Assembly (NCBI RefSeq): GCF_900112415.1
Contig: NZ_FOLV01000018.1
Span: 1 to 64,000 of the forward strand
Length of the DNA: 64,000 nt
From: Bacillus sp. 491mf
GTDB lineage: Bacteria > Bacillota > Bacilli > Bacillales > Bacillaceae_G
Reading direction: 5' to 3'
Shown here: piece by piece, positions 24,637 through 37,088 of the stretch
Layout of the letters: each line of letters opens with the position of its first letter
How positions within the stretch are numbered: position 1 is the first letter of the stretch
Translations under genes and position numbers: made by a program
Notes under the pieces: generated by a model
Told to the model about the DNA's origin: nothing
Databases searched by the model: none
The model's input: only the letters and a program-made list of their open reading frames with translations

Positions 24637-24657
24637 TTTAAGCACCTCACTTTACTA

Positions 24658-24688
24658 GGTATAGGGAGAAAGATATCCCTTCTCCCTA
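24658..24688 (-). other. Stem-loop between alaS and yrzL
   Basis: TAGGGAGAA and TTCTCCCTA pair with an AAGGGATATC-like interior. No T-run follows, so this is more likely a processing or stability hairpin than a terminator. Confidence 0.45.
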
Positions 24689-24709
24689 CCATTGTACACT
24701 ACAATATCA

Positions 24710-27352
24710 TTATTTTGAAACAGATTTAACGTACTCTTCTACAAATGACAGTGCATCATCTACTTGTGCCGGGTTTTTACCACCAGCTTGTGCCATATCA
24801 GGACGACCACCGCCGCCACCGCCGCAACGAGAAGCTACTTCTTTCACAAGTTTACCAGCATGGTATCCTTGTTCAATTAAATCTTTCGTTACACCAGCAA
24901 GAATGTTGACTTTATCATCATTTACAGCTGTAAGTACGATAACTGCAGATTGTAATTTATTCTTTAAATCATCCATCATCGTACGTAAATTGTTCATATC
25001 TGTAACGTTTACTTTTGTCGCAAGTACATTTACACCATCAATTGTACGTACTGCATCTGTTAAGTTACCAGCTTCAATGTTGCTTAATTTCGCTGCAAGA
25101 GATTCATTTTCTTTTTGCAGTTGTTTTACTTCAGCAAATAAGCCATCTACTCTTGTTAAAATGTCTTTTGAGTTTGTTTTCATTTTATTTGCTGCTTCTT
25201 TTAATAAACCTACTTGTTCGTTCATTAGTTCGTATGCAGCTTTTCCTGTTACTGCTTCAATACGGCGCGTTCCTGCTCCGATACCAGATTCAGCAACAAT
25301 TTTGAAAATACCGATAGATGCTGTATTATCTACATGACAACCACCGCAAAGCTCTAAGCTATAATCGCCTACTTGTACAACGCGTACTACATCTCCGTAT
25401 TTTTCACCGAATAGTGCCATTGCACCCATCGCTTTTGCCTCTTCAATTGCTTTTTGAGAAATGTCTACTGTGATACTTTCCCAAATTTTCTCGTTTACAA
25501 TACGCTCAATTTTTTCAAGTTCATCTGCTTGTACTTGACCGAAATGAGAGAAGTCAAAACGTAAGCGCTCTGATGTTACAAGAGAACCAGCTTGGTTTAC
25601 GTGTCCGCCTAGAACATCTTTTAATGCTTGATGCAGAAGATGAGTTGCTGTATGGTTTTTCACGATTGCTGCGCGGTTTTTCGTATCGATTAACGTTTTT
25701 ACTGCTGCATCTTTCGTTAATGTTCCTTCTTCTACCACTACTTTGTGTAAATTTTGACCATTTGGTGCTTTTTGTACATCTTTTACAAGTACTTTTACAC
25801 CATCAGCAAGAAGGTAACCACGGTCTGCAATTTGTCCACCGCTCTCAGCGTAGAATGGTGTTACATCTAACATTAATTGTCCTTCTTCACCTGCTTGTAA
25901 GCTATCTGTGAACTCACCATTCTTCACAAGTGCAGCAACGTTACTTTCTGTTCCAACAGTATTGTAGCCAACAAATTCGCTCGCCACTTTAATTTCACCA
26001 AGAACACCGCCTTGTACTTGCATAGAATCAACATCTTGACGAGCTGCACGTGCACGCTCACGTTGTTTTTCCATCTCAGCTTCAAAACCTTCATGATCAA
26101 CTGTCATGCCAGCTTCTTCTGCATATTCTTCTGTTAACTCAATTGGGAATCCGTATGTGTCATATAGACGGAATGCATCTTCGCCAGAAATAACCGTTGA
26201 TTTTGCTTCTCTTGCTTTACCGATTACTTCAGCTAAAATTGTTTCGCCGTCATGAAGTGTTTCATGGAAACGCTCTTCTTCATTTTTCACAACTTTTGCA
26301 ATAAAATCTTTCTTTTCAAGAACTTCTGGATAGAAATCTTTCATTACTTCCCCAACTACTGGTACTAATTCGTACATAAATGGACGATTAATGTTTAATT
26401 TCTTCGCATAACGTACAGCGCGGCGTAATAAACGACGTAATACATAACCGCGGCCTTCGTTTGAAGGAAGAGCTCCATCTCCAACAGCAAACGTTACTGT
26501 ACGAATGTGGTCAGCGATTACTTTAAATGCTGTGTCTTGTTCTAGATTACCAGCGCGATATTTCACACCTGAAATTGCTTCTGTAGCGCTGATAATTGGC
26601 ATAAATAAGTCTGTGTCAAAGTTCGTTGGCACGTTTTGTACAACTGACACCATACGCTCAAGACCCATACCTGTATCAATATTTTTCTTTGGAAGCGGCG
26701 TATACGTACCGTCAGGGTTATGGTTAAATTGTGAGAACACAAGGTTCCATACTTCTAAATAACGCTCGTTTTCTCCGCCTGGATATAATTCTGGGTCACT
26801 AAAATCATTGCCATAAGCTTCTCCGCGGTCGTAGAAAATTTCTGTGTTCGGTCCACTTGGGCCTTCACCGATATCCCAGAAGTTTTCTTCTAAACGAATA
26901 ATGCGCTCTTTTGGCACACCCATTTTTTCATGCCAAATCGTAAATGCTTCTTCGTCTTCTGGATGGATCGTAACAGATAGTAATTCTTTATCGAAACCAA
27001 TCCACTTGTCACTTGTTAAAAACTCCCAAGCCCATGTGATTGCTTCTTCTTTGAAGTAATCACCAATTGAGAAGTTCCCTAACATTTCAAAGAATGTATG
27101 GTGACGAGCTGTTTTCCCTACGTTTTCAATATCGTTTGTACGAATTGATTTTTGCGCATTTGTAATGCGTGGGTTTTGCGGAATTACGCGGCCATCAAAA
27201 TACTTTTTCAGCGTTGCAACACCACTGTTAATCCATAAAAGAGATGGATCTTCGTGCGGAACTAATGATGCACTCGGTTCTACTGCATGTCCTTTTTCCT
27301 GGAAAAAATCTAAAAACATTTGACGAATTTGTGCGCCTGTTAAGTGTTTCAT
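24710..27352 (-). CDS. alaS: Alanyl-tRNA synthetase
   Basis: It charges tRNA-Ala and hydrolyses mischarged seryl- and glycyl-tRNA-Ala. The 880-residue enzyme begins [20 protein letters not shown]. The class II catalytic domain includes [12 protein letters not shown] (about 67-78). The editing domain has [11 protein letters not shown] (about 565-575) and [13 protein letters not shown] zinc ligands (about 665). A DHHA1-type C-terminal domain ends with [32 protein letters not shown] precedes the ATG at 27352; the longer in-frame start would overlap this site. A T-box leader controls it. Confidence 0.97.
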   Translation of the reverse strand: MKHLTGAQIRQMFLDFFQEKGHAVEPSASLVPHEDPSLLWINSGVATLKKYFDGRVIPQNPRITNAQKSIRTNDIENVGKTARHHTFFEMLGNFSIGDYFKEEAITWAWEFLTSDKWIGFDKELLSVTIHPEDEEAFTIWHEKMGVPKERIIRLEENFWDIGEGPSGPNTEIFYDRGEAYGNDFSDPELYPGGENERYLEVWNLVFSQFNHNPDGTYTPLPKKNIDTGMGLERMVSVVQNVPTNFDTDLFMPIISATEAISGVKYRAGNLEQDTAFKVIADHIRTVTFAVGDGALPSNEGRGYVLRRLLRRAVRYAKKLNINRPFMYELVPVVGEVMKDFYPEVLEKKDFIAKVVKNEEERFHETLHDGETILAEVIGKAREAKSTVISGEDAFRLYDTYGFPIELTEEYAEEAGMTVDHEGFEAEMEKQRERARAARQDVDSMQVQGGVLGEIKVASEFVGYNTVGTESNVAALVKNGEFTDSLQAGEEGQLMLDVTPFYAESGGQIADRGYLLADGVKVLVKDVQKAPNGQNLHKVVVEEGTLTKDAAVKTLIDTKNRAAIVKNHTATHLLHQALKDVLGGHVNQAGSLVTSERLRFDFSHFGQVQADELEKIERIVNEKIWESITVDISQKAIEEAKAMGAMALFGEKYGDVVRVVQVGDYSLELCGGCHVDNTASIGIFKIVAESGIGAGTRRIEAVTGKAAYELMNEQVGLLKEAANKMKTNSKDILTRVDGLFAEVKQLQKENESLAAKLSNIEAGNLTDAVRTIDGVNVLATKVNVTDMNNLRTMMDDLKNKLQSAVIVLTAVNDDKVNILAGVTKDLIEQGYHAGKLVKEVASRCGGGGGGRPDMAQAGGKNPAQVDDALSFVEEYVKSVSK

Positions 27353-27387
27353 ATGTATTTCCTCCTCCATTAAACTCAATTAGAAAA

Positions 27388-27668
27388 CAAAAAACTCCCG
27401 TCCCCTATAACAGGGACGAGAGTTGACTCGCGTTACCACCCTGATTATGAAATAAAAAGCGGAAGTGTCTCACTTTTAGACACGACGGCTAGATTGCACA
27501 TTGTAATCATATGCATATATTTCATCACCTCAAGTTGCCGTAACGTGGCACGACGGCAGTGATTAGCTGCTCTCAGGAATAGCGTTCTGTTACCCTTCAT
27601 CTGAAGCTTCTTACAGCCTAAGGAAGCCTCTCTCTGCAAAATGGACTGTAACATACTCGTTCCGTCAT
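27388..27668 (-). promoter_or_regulatory. T-box leader of alaS (specifier GCT, alanine)
   Basis: On the minus strand the T-box sequence CAGGGTGGTAACGCGAG is at 27427-27443. A terminator stem ACTCCCGTCCC/GGGACGAGAGT with a T-run follows (27388-27424). In Stem I, GGAA (27660-27663) pairs with TTCC. The specifier loop has AGTA on its 5' side (27654-27657) and GAA-C-GCT-A on its 3' side, with GCT at 27581-27583. Uncharged tRNA-Ala would pair with GCT and the T-box and favour antitermination. Confidence 0.93.
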
Positions 27669-27719
27669 CAATTTATCATATACTATATGCCCAAATTGTA
27701 GCGAATCCATTTCCATTTG

Positions 27720-28778
27720 TCAATGTTTCCAAAACGGCTTAGCGTGTACAATAATTGTACGAAGAATTGCTAAAAGCGGCACGGATAATAAAAGCCCGAC
27801 AAGACCGCCCACTTCTCCGCCAATAAGCAACGCAAGCATAATAACAACTGGGTGCATCCGCAGCGATCTTCCTACAATATACGGAGATAGTATATTACTC
27901 TCAACAAATTGTAAAATCGCAAGCGCGATGCCAGCTTTAATAACTAAATTCGTCGATACTGTTGCAGCAATCATTAATGTTGGAATCGCTCCTAAAATAG
28001 GGCCGAAATATGGGATAATATCAGTGACCCCAACAATAATTCCTAAAAGCAGTGGATATTTCATCCCGATAAACCAAAAAGCTAGCGCCGAAACCCCGCC
28101 TAAAATTAAACAAACAAATAATTGGCCGCGAATATAATTTCCAAGAGACTTATCAATTTCTTTCGCTAACTGTTGTCCATCCTTTCGCCACTTTTCTGGT
28201 ATGATTTTCCAAAAAATATGATAAAACTCTCCGTAGTCTTTTAATATATAAAATACGATAAACGGAATTAAGAAAATGATAAGAAGAGAATCAAGTATTC
28301 CTCTTGCTGTACTCATTACTTTATTTAAAAGCGCTTGTATCTTCCCTTCAATCCCTGCAAATATTTGCTTCACTTTCTCATTCACGAACTCAGGAAAATT
28401 TTCGGTTTGCTCTCTTACTCCATCTGTCCACGTTTCATACATATTTACAAATTGCGGGAATTGTTCGTTCATTTCTTGAAGCTGCGTGATAATGGCCGGC
28501 GTTCCTTTATACACACCATATCCAAGACCGCCAAAAAAAAGGATGTAAATGAGTAAAATAGCAAGTGTGCGCGGCACACCTTTTTCATGTAATTTTTCAA
28601 TAAGCGGATGCAGCAAATAGGCAATAAAGCAAGCAATGAAGAATGGTGTAACTGCGACCTTGAGCACAAATAAAATCGGTGCCCACAACGGCTTAATTTT
28701 CAAAAAAACAAGTAAACATAAAAAAATCAGCAATAATAAACCTAACCGATAAATCCAAATAATTTTAAGATTCTTCAA
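27720..28778 (-). CDS. yrrI: AI-2E family transporter (YrrI)
   Basis: A 352-residue polytopic membrane protein with about seven to eight hydrophobic segments. It carries the family segments ACFIAYLLHPLIEKL near the start, the long amphipathic middle region (about 90-150), and YFGPILGAIPTLMIAA in the C-terminal half. AI-2E family members export small molecules, including AI-2 or sodium, and the substrate cannot be deduced here. It matches yrrI, upstream of alaS in B. subtilis. Confidence 0.85.
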   Translation of the reverse strand: MKNLKIIWIYRLGLLLLIFLCLLVFLKIKPLWAPILFVLKVAVTPFFIACFIAYLLHPLIEKLHEKGVPRTLAILLIYILFFGGLGYGVYKGTPAIITQLQEMNEQFPQFVNMYETWTDGVREQTENFPEFVNEKVKQIFAGIEGKIQALLNKVMSTARGILDSLLIIFLIPFIVFYILKDYGEFYHIFWKIIPEKWRKDGQQLAKEIDKSLGNYIRGQLFVCLILGGVSALAFWFIGMKYPLLLGIIVGVTDIIPYFGPILGAIPTLMIAATVSTNLVIKAGIALAILQFVESNILSPYIVGRSLRMHPVVIMLALLIGGEVGGLVGLLLSVPLLAILRTIIVHAKPFWKH

Positions 28779-28994
28779 CAGAAAAACCTCCTCTATTTCT
28801 TAGTTTGAAAAGAAATAGAGAAGGTTATGTGTAAAAAATTAAAAAACGTTACCATGCCGTAATATTTTTGTAGGTATTCTAACTGTTTTGTAGAAAGGTA
28901 CATATACTTAACATAACAATTACAATTTCACGCGCTATTACGCATGAATAAGCAGTAATATCCCAATTCGTTCCACAAAGTTAGGGGGAATATA
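28779..28994. other. Intergenic region between yrrI and the small membrane protein gene
   Basis: An AT-rich divergent promoter region. I see no gene, and no clear promoter by eye. A GATTACGC-like stretch resembling part of the bcr-type repeat is too short to call. Confidence 0.3.
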
Positions 28995-29207
28995 ATGGTT
29001 TGGTTGATGCTTGGTCTTTCCGCACTTTGTATGCTATTAGAATGGGTATGTATTGGTATTGGCATTTGGAAGGGATTTTTCATTCCCTCTTCCAATCAAG
29101 AACGTGCCAGGCATCTTTGGCACTATGGTATTTTAGGACTAGGTTGCTACGGACTTTCTCATCTCTTCTCCCAAATCGGACTGTTTTATCTCTATACAAG
29201 TACATAA
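28995..29207 (+). CDS. Small two-helix membrane protein
   Basis: A 70-residue protein with hydrophobic segments at about 2-28 and 46-66, and a short charged loop (SSNQERARHLWHYG). TTAGGGGGAATATA precedes the ATG, and a good terminator follows 1 bp after the stop, so this is a free-standing gene. I do not recognise a family. It is on the opposite strand to its neighbours. Confidence 0.7.
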   Translation: MVWLMLGLSALCMLLEWVCIGIGIWKGFFIPSSNQERARHLWHYGILGLGCYGLSHLFSQIGLFYLYTST

Positions 29208-29238
29208 TGAAAGCTCCCTAAAATTAGGGAGCTTTCTC
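29208..29238 (+). terminator. Terminator after the small membrane protein gene
   Basis: AAGCTCCCTA pairs perfectly with TAGGGAGCTT around AAAT, followed by TCTCGC. The complementary strand also gives TTTCAT, so it may serve both sides. Confidence 0.8.
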
Positions 29239-29254
29239 GCATGTATAATGTGAA

Positions 29255-29383
29255 TTATAAATAGGACCGAAGCATTTTACGTGCTCTTTTCATATTTCGT
29301 TTTGAAAATACATCTTGCTTACGAGCATATTGATATGCCGCTGCTCCTATACCTAATGCAATTAATGATGAGCGCAATTTCAA
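29255..29383 (-). CDS. yrzQ: DUF3918-like small protein (YrzQ type)
   Basis: A 42-residue protein starting with TTG at 29383, preceded by AAGGAGAGTGTTAAC. It begins MKLRSSLIALGIGAAAYQYA, a short hydrophobic segment, and continues with RKQDVFSKRNMKRARKM, a basic tail like that of DUF3918 proteins. In B. subtilis such a gene (yrzQ) lies near yrzR and yrrI. The function is unknown; a membrane-associated role is likely from the hydrophobic N-terminus. It ends 127 bp from the next gene on the left, with no terminator seen between it and the zinc-ribbon gene. Confidence 0.72.
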   Translation of the reverse strand: MKLRSSLIALGIGAAAYQYARKQDVFSKRNMKRARKMLRSYL

Positions 29384-29400
29384 AGTTAACACTCTCCTTA

Positions 29401-29589
29401 TTAGCCGATTGTCCGTTCATTATCATCAAACAAATCATCTAGAGAACTTAATGAACCGTCTTCTTCGACTTGATGTGTATGAATTTTCCCCTTTGAAATC
29501 GATAATTCAATAAAGCAGTTCCAGCAATAATATTGATTCACACCAATTTTCCCAATATCTTTTCCTTTACAGTTTGGACAACTGAACAT
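29401..29589 (-). CDS. yrzR: Small zinc-ribbon protein (YrzR type)
   Basis: A 62-residue protein with two CxxC pairs at 4-7 (CPNC) and about 22-25 (CWNC), which would form a zinc ribbon. An acidic C-terminal tail with SLDDLFDDNE follows. Its position between the recD2 and yrzQ-like genes fits yrzR of B. subtilis. Its function is unknown. An AAGGAGATGAACGTC site precedes the ATG. It probably forms an operon with the downstream 42-residue gene (17 bp gap). Confidence 0.72.
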   Translation of the reverse strand: MFSCPNCKGKDIGKIGVNQYYCWNCFIELSISKGKIHTHQVEEDGSLSSLDDLFDDNERTIG

Positions 29590-29697
29590 ATGACGTTCAT
29601 CTCCTTACAATCTCCCGTATTCTATTACGCCATTATGTCCAAACTGTATACGTTTATACATGAGAAGAACTGCATTACATTATATAATTTCACCTCG

Positions 29698-32028
29698 CTA
29701 CATAAAATCATACGGTGAAATGTTTTCCACATCGAGACCTTCCTCAGTGATCACTTCAATCGCTTCGGTCTTTCCTTGCAGGCGATTACATAATGTCGTT
29801 TGACGGAGCGCATCATCAAGGCGATTTACACCAGATTGAAACGCTGATTCTTCCCCGCAAATAATTAAAAACTTTTTACTACGTGTAATCCCTGTATAAA
29901 TTAAATTGCGGCGTAGCATACGATAGTAACTTTTCACAACCGGCATAATTACAATTGGAAATTCACTTCCTTGTGATTTATGGATTGAACAACAATATGC
30001 ATGTGTAATTTGATTTAAATCCGCCTTCGTGTAGGTCACTTCGATACCGTCAAAAGAAACAACAACCATATCTTGTTGTTCCACGTTTTCTTTTGCATAA
30101 AACACCGACACAATCTCACCAATATCACCGTTAAACACTTGACTTTCCGGCTGATTGACAAGTTGAAGTACTTTATCTCCAGCCCTGTATATAACTTCGC
30201 CATATGCGATTTCTTTTCTTTTTTCTTTTTTCGGATTGAATACTTCTTGCAGTGCTTCATTTAACGTATTAATACCGGCTGGTCCTTTGTACATCGGAGC
30301 TAGCACTTGTACGTCGCGCGCACTAAATCCTTTTATTTTTGCATTTTCACATACTTGCTTCACAACATCAACAATTTGCGTACCTGTGCAAGCAATAAAC
30401 GAACGATCTTTCTTGTTTTGCGTCACATCAGAAGGTAACATACCTTTTTTAATCGCATGAGCAAGCTGAATGACAGATGAACCTTCTGCTTGTCTATAAA
30501 TTTCCGTAAGCTTTACTGTCGGAATAACACTGGATTCCAAAAAATCTTTCAACACTTGTCCAGGACCGACAGATGGCAATTGGTCTTCATCGCCAACGAT
30601 GATGACTTGAATACTAGATGGCAATGACTTGAACAATTGATTCGCCAGCCAAATATCAACCATAGAAAATTCATCAATAATAAGTAATTTTCCTTTAACA
30701 GGATCGTGCTCATTACGTTGAAACGATCCTTCTGGTGTCCATCCAAGGAGACGATGAATTGTACAAGCAGGTAATCCTGTTGATTCACTCATACGCTTTG
30801 CCGCTCTTCCTGTCGGTGCTGTTAATAGAATTGGGAACGGATTGTCATCACTATAATCCTTTGGGTCTAATGATAGACCGTTAAGAGAAGCATACATTTC
30901 AACAATCCCTTTAATAACAGTCGTCTTTCCTGTACCAGGTCCACCCGTTAAAATCATCATCGGCTCATGAAGAGCTGTTTGAATACCTTCTTGCTGAAGC
31001 GGTGCGTATTGCACGCCGAACTGCTCTTCAATTTTCCCAAGCGTTAACAACAGTTCCGATTCAGGAAAGGAAGGAAGTTCTTCTTGGCCAAGTAAACGAT
31101 TGATAGAGGTTACAACACCTTTTTCAGAATAATACAAGGAGGCTAAATATATACGATCATCTTCTATAATAATTTTGCCTTCTCCTTGCATCATTTCTGC
31201 GCATTGCAAAACATCTTCCTCTGTAACAGACGTTTCTTGGTTATTCAACAACTCCATCGTTTGCTGCACTAACTGCTCTCTTTTCATATACACATGGCCT
31301 TCTTGCAGCGAAACGTGCTCTAATGTATAGAAGCATCCTGCTCGTACACGATCAATGTGATTGCCAGAAATACCGAGTGCTCGTCCAATATCATCAGCTC
31401 GTCCAAACCCAATACCATCTACCTCTTCAATTAGTTGATACGGATTATTTCGAATGACTTCAAGTGTCATTTCTTTATACTGTTGATAAATTTTAATAGA
31501 AAGTTTCGTTCCAAACCCATAACCGTTTAGAAAGCTCATCACTTTTTCAAGACCTTGATGTTCAATAATCGTTTCGTATATTTCTTGTGCCTTTTGCTTA
31601 TTGACAATCCCGTCTAGCGCTGCGGGATCATCCATAATTTTCGAAATCGCATGTTCACCAAGATGATCAACAATCTTTTCCGCTGTTCGTTTCCCGATTC
31701 CTTTAAATAAATCGCTCGCTAAATATTGCACCATTCCTGTTTTTGTTTGCGGTAATTCTTTTTTAAATGTTTCAATATGATATTGTTTCCCGTACTTTGG
31801 ATGATCTTTAAAATGACCCGTTAATGTAAACACTTCATCTTCATGCATTCGGGGAAAATAACCCGTTATCATGACCTTTTTTTCGTCATATGTTTCATTC
31901 GTTTCAATAATTTTCATACTGACAACGGAATAGAGGTTTTCTTCGTTGTGGAAAATGGTATGAAGAACTTGTGCTTTTATAAACTTTTGCTCTTCCTCAA
32001 ACAAATCCATTGCATGTTGATTTCCCAT
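29698..32028 (-). CDS. recD2: ATP-dependent RecD2 DNA helicase
   Basis: RecD2 is a 5'-to-3' superfamily 1B helicase involved in replication fork and mismatch repair, working without RecBC. The 776-residue protein has the RecD2-specific N-terminal region with helix-hairpin-helix motifs (about 100-215: LFKGIGKRTAEKIV, VDGIGFGRADDIGRALG). Walker A is GGPGTGKTT at 362-370, Walker B DEFSMVD follows, and motif VI is near the C-terminus (THAYCCSIHKSQGSEFP). It begins after GGAAGGAGGGGTAAA. It is 18 bp downstream of the TPR gene, so the two are co-transcribed. Confidence 0.95.
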   Translation of the reverse strand: MGNQHAMDLFEEEQKFIKAQVLHTIFHNEENLYSVVSMKIIETNETYDEKKVMITGYFPRMHEDEVFTLTGHFKDHPKYGKQYHIETFKKELPQTKTGMVQYLASDLFKGIGKRTAEKIVDHLGEHAISKIMDDPAALDGIVNKQKAQEIYETIIEHQGLEKVMSFLNGYGFGTKLSIKIYQQYKEMTLEVIRNNPYQLIEEVDGIGFGRADDIGRALGISGNHIDRVRAGCFYTLEHVSLQEGHVYMKREQLVQQTMELLNNQETSVTEEDVLQCAEMMQGEGKIIIEDDRIYLASLYYSEKGVVTSINRLLGQEELPSFPESELLLTLGKIEEQFGVQYAPLQQEGIQTALHEPMMILTGGPGTGKTTVIKGIVEMYASLNGLSLDPKDYSDDNPFPILLTAPTGRAAKRMSESTGLPACTIHRLLGWTPEGSFQRNEHDPVKGKLLIIDEFSMVDIWLANQLFKSLPSSIQVIIVGDEDQLPSVGPGQVLKDFLESSVIPTVKLTEIYRQAEGSSVIQLAHAIKKGMLPSDVTQNKKDRSFIACTGTQIVDVVKQVCENAKIKGFSARDVQVLAPMYKGPAGINTLNEALQEVFNPKKEKRKEIAYGEVIYRAGDKVLQLVNQPESQVFNGDIGEIVSVFYAKENVEQQDMVVVSFDGIEVTYTKADLNQITHAYCCSIHKSQGSEFPIVIMPVVKSYYRMLRRNLIYTGITRSKKFLIICGEESAFQSGVNRLDDALRQTTLCNRLQGKTEAIEVITEEGLDVENISPYDFM

Positions 32029-32046
32029 TTTACCCCTCCTTCCATT

Positions 32047-32703
32047 TTAGGCGTCTTGCTCTAATAAACGAATAGCATTACCAGCTAAAAAGTGATCTGG
32101 CTGAATCGCTACAGCTTTCTTAAACATCGCAAGTGCCTTCTCACGATTTTCTTCAAACGCATATGCAACACCTAAGTTGTAATATGCATCCGCATGTTCT
32201 TCATCAAGTTCTACAACTTTTTCAAAATAAGGTTTCGCGTAATTTACATGTTCTAGACGCGCTAAGCATAATCCGCATTGAAAAATGGCTTCAACATCAT
32301 TTTCATCTAATTCAGTAGCACGTTGTAAAAACGGCAGTGCTAAACGGTCGTTTCCAAGCTGCACATATGTAATGCCAAGCATAAACGACACATCTCCAGT
32401 TTGCAGTCCCGCTTGCACCGCCTTCTCAAACGCTTCTTTCGCCTCTGCAAACAGTTCTTGCTGATAATATATATTTCCTAATCCATAGTATGCTGTAGCA
32501 GATTTCTCATCTAATTCAATCGCGCGTTTATAAAAAGCAATCGCACGCTCACTATCTCCTAATACATCTAGTAAATTCGCAAAGTTAACAAACCCGAGTG
32601 CATCTTTTGGATTTTCTTCAATCGCCTCTGTAAAGTTCTTTGCAGCTTCTTCCCAGTTTCCTTCTTTCATATATTGAATGCCTGTTTCTAGCTTATTTGA
32701 CAT
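32047..32703 (-). CDS. yrrB: Tetratricopeptide repeat protein (YrrB)
   Basis: A 218-residue protein made of about six TPR units, each with the W/L-G-Y-A-F-P pattern, for example ALGFVNFANLLDVLGDSERA and ATAYYGLGNIYYQQELFAEA. TPR arrays act as protein-protein docking scaffolds. It matches yrrB, next to recD2 in B. subtilis, where its partner is not established. The ATG has an AGAGGTGAAGGATAT site. Cytoplasmic; no signal peptide. Confidence 0.9.
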   Translation of the reverse strand: MSNKLETGIQYMKEGNWEEAAKNFTEAIEENPKDALGFVNFANLLDVLGDSERAIAFYKRAIELDEKSATAYYGLGNIYYQQELFAEAKEAFEKAVQAGLQTGDVSFMLGITYVQLGNDRLALPFLQRATELDENDVEAIFQCGLCLARLEHVNYAKPYFEKVVELDEEHADAYYNLGVAYAFEENREKALAMFKKAVAIQPDHFLAGNAIRLLEQDA

Positions 32704-32773
32704 ATATCCTTCACCTCTACAACAAATTATAACAAAGAATCTATTTTCCGAGCGAACGAAAATTCGCTGTAAT

Positions 32774-32812
32774 CTAAAAAGAAACCTCTGACCAATACAA
32801 GGCAGAGGTTCT
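32774..32812 (-). terminator. mnmA terminator
   Basis: AACCTCTG and CAGAGGTT pair across 12 bases; on the minus strand TCTTTTTAG follows, just after the mnmA stop. Confidence 0.85.
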
Positions 32813-32817
32813 TCTTC

Positions 32818-35095
<2,278 letters not shown>

Positions 35096-35130
35096 AATAT
35101 CTCCTTCTTTCCAAATCGTTACACACGGAA

Positions 35131-35547
35131 TTAAATATAAAACATATAACCGCCGTTGTTTTCTTCTTCATAGCGTACTAAATCTTCTAACGTTGTACTA
35201 TCAAGAACTTCTTGCACCGCATCACGAACACGGATCCAAAGCTGACGCTGCGCTGGTTCTTCCTCTTCCAACATTTCTACTACGTTAATTGGCCCTTCTA
35301 ATACACGGATTACATCACCTGCTGTAATGTTAATCGGTTGATCTGACAATACATAACCACCGTATGCACCGCGTGTACTTTTTACAAGACGAGCATTACG
35401 AAGCGGAGAAATTAATTGTTCTAAATAGTGCTCAGATAAGTCGTGCGCCTGTGCAATTGATTTTAATGAAATTGGGCCTTCCCCAAACTTTTTCGCAAGA
35501 TCAATCATAATTGTTAAACCGTAACGGCCTTTTGTCGAGATTTTCAT
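35131..35547 (-). CDS. cymR: Cysteine metabolism repressor CymR (Rrf2 family)
   Basis: CymR represses cysteine and methionine-to-cysteine genes together with the cysteine synthase CysK when cysteine is plentiful. The 138-residue length equals the family norm. The Rrf2 winged helix is seen as ISTKGRYGLTIMIDLAKKFG then SIAQAHDLSEHYLEQLISPL. It lacks the iron-sulfur cysteine triplet of IscR, as CymR does. The ATG at 35547 has an AGAGGTGCTACATAT site; a longer in-frame start at 35568 overlaps it. It is transcribed just upstream of iscS-mnmA. A likely target is the yrrT operon at 9.9-13.4 kb. Confidence 0.93.
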   Translation of the reverse strand: MKISTKGRYGLTIMIDLAKKFGEGPISLKSIAQAHDLSEHYLEQLISPLRNARLVKSTRGAYGGYVLSDQPINITAGDVIRVLEGPINVVEMLEEEEPAQRQLWIRVRDAVQEVLDSTTLEDLVRYEEENNGGYMFYI

Positions 35548-35764
35548 ATATGTAGCACCTCTTTTCAAGTCTTTTGCTTCTACTTCGTTCGTTATTCTTT
35601 TATTTTATAGGAAAAACACTCTCTGAAATCAAAATCCTTTGAAATTATAGCATAATATAGTATGATAAGGAATTTCAACTTTTCTAATAGAAATGATAAC
35701 ATATAAGTATACCAAATAACTCGGAATTTATTACATAAACAAGTCACTAAAGGAGAGAGAACCT

Positions 35765-37042
35765 ATGAAACAACCACTCGCACATCGAATGCGTCCGACC
35801 AATATTACAGAAGTAATCGGGCAAGAACATTTAGTGGGCGAAGGCAAAATTTTATGGCGAATGGTACAAGCAAAGCATCTACAATCCATGATTTTATACG
35901 GACCCCCTGGAACAGGAAAAACATCAATCGCAAGCGCCATTGCCGGCAGCATCGGTATGCCTTTTCGTCTATTAAATGCTGTTACACATAATAAAAAAGA
36001 TATGGAAGTTGTTGTCCAAGAGGCAAAAATGCATCGTCATCTCATCTTAATTTTAGATGAAGTGCATCGATTAGATAAAGGAAAACAAGATTTCCTTCTT
36101 CCTCACTTAGAGAGCGGACTCATTACATTAATTGGGGCAACGACAAGCAATCCATTTCATGCAATTAATTCTGCTATTCGAAGCCGTTGTCAAATTTTCG
36201 AACTTCATGCTTTAACAGAAGAAAACCTTTTACAAGGATTACAACGCGCTTTAACAGATCAGGAAAAAGGACTAGGGGAATACAACGTCACAGTAACAGA
36301 TGAAGCTCTGCGTCACTTTGCAAACGCGTCTGGCGGTGATATGCGCTCTGCTTATAATGCCCTTGAGCTCGCTGTCTTATCTAGCTTTACAACAAATGAA
36401 GAAACAGTAGAAATTTCACTTGAAATTGCTGAAGAATGTTTGCAGAAGAAAAGTTTTGTACACGACAAAGGCGGCGACGCTCATTACGATGTATTGTCAG
36501 CTTTCCAAAAATCAGTGCGCGGAAGTGATGTAAATGCCGCTCTTCATTATTTAGCTCGCCTCATTGAAGCTGGTGACATGCAAAGCATTGGCAGACGATT
36601 ACTAATTATGGCATACGAAGATGTTGGACTTGCGAACCCGCAGGCTGGGCCTCGTACACTAGCGGCCATCGAATCCGCTGAACGTGTCGGTTTTCCAGAA
36701 GCTCGCATTCCGCTGGCCAATGCAGTCATTGAACTATGCTTATCACCGAAATCAAATTCAGCATACAAAGCGCTCGATGCAGCACTTCACGACTTACGAA
36801 ACGGACAAACAGGTGATGTTCCAGCTCATTTAAAAGATAGTCACTATAAAGGCGCAGAATCGCTCGGCAGAGGAATTGACTACCTCTATCCGCATGATTA
36901 TCCTAGTGGATGGGTGCAGCAGCAGTACTTACCAGATAAAATTAAAAGCAAACAATACTATATGCCAAAGAAAACTGGTAAATTCGAGCAAGCACTTGCT
37001 ACTGTTTATGAAAGATTACAACATTCGTATAAAAACGAATAA
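35765..37042 (+). CDS. rarA: Replication-associated recombination protein RarA (MgsA)
   Basis: An AAA+ ATPase of the clamp-loader family (425 residues) acting at blocked replication forks. Walker A is [12 protein letters not shown] (about 43-54), Walker [11 protein letters not shown] (about 96-105), and sensor segment [19 protein letters not shown] follows. The C-terminal part (about 250-425) is the tetramerisation domain with [14 protein letters not shown]. It is on the plus strand, divergent from cymR and matching yrvN. AAAGGAGAGAGAACCT precedes the ATG. Confidence 0.94.
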   Translation: MKQPLAHRMRPTNITEVIGQEHLVGEGKILWRMVQAKHLQSMILYGPPGTGKTSIASAIAGSIGMPFRLLNAVTHNKKDMEVVVQEAKMHRHLILILDEVHRLDKGKQDFLLPHLESGLITLIGATTSNPFHAINSAIRSRCQIFELHALTEENLLQGLQRALTDQEKGLGEYNVTVTDEALRHFANASGGDMRSAYNALELAVLSSFTTNEETVEISLEIAEECLQKKSFVHDKGGDAHYDVLSAFQKSVRGSDVNAALHYLARLIEAGDMQSIGRRLLIMAYEDVGLANPQAGPRTLAAIESAERVGFPEARIPLANAVIELCLSPKSNSAYKALDAALHDLRNGQTGDVPAHLKDSHYKGAESLGRGIDYLYPHDYPSGWVQQQYLPDKIKSKQYYMPKKTGKFEQALATVYERLQHSYKNE

Positions 37043-37088
37043 AAAGGAGAACATAAGCGAAAACGACATGAAATATGGAGGCTTCACT

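Noticed and set aside
28929-28985. Stretch with ATTACGC and GCAGTAATATCCC resembling part of the bcr-like repeat
   Set aside because: The match is short and lacks the hairpin and TTTAT border, so it is not enough to call a copy.
36876-37088. N-terminal extension of the rsfA frame back into rarA
   Set aside because: The extension has no ribosome site and is within rarA, while the ATG at 37089 has TGGAGG with good spacing.
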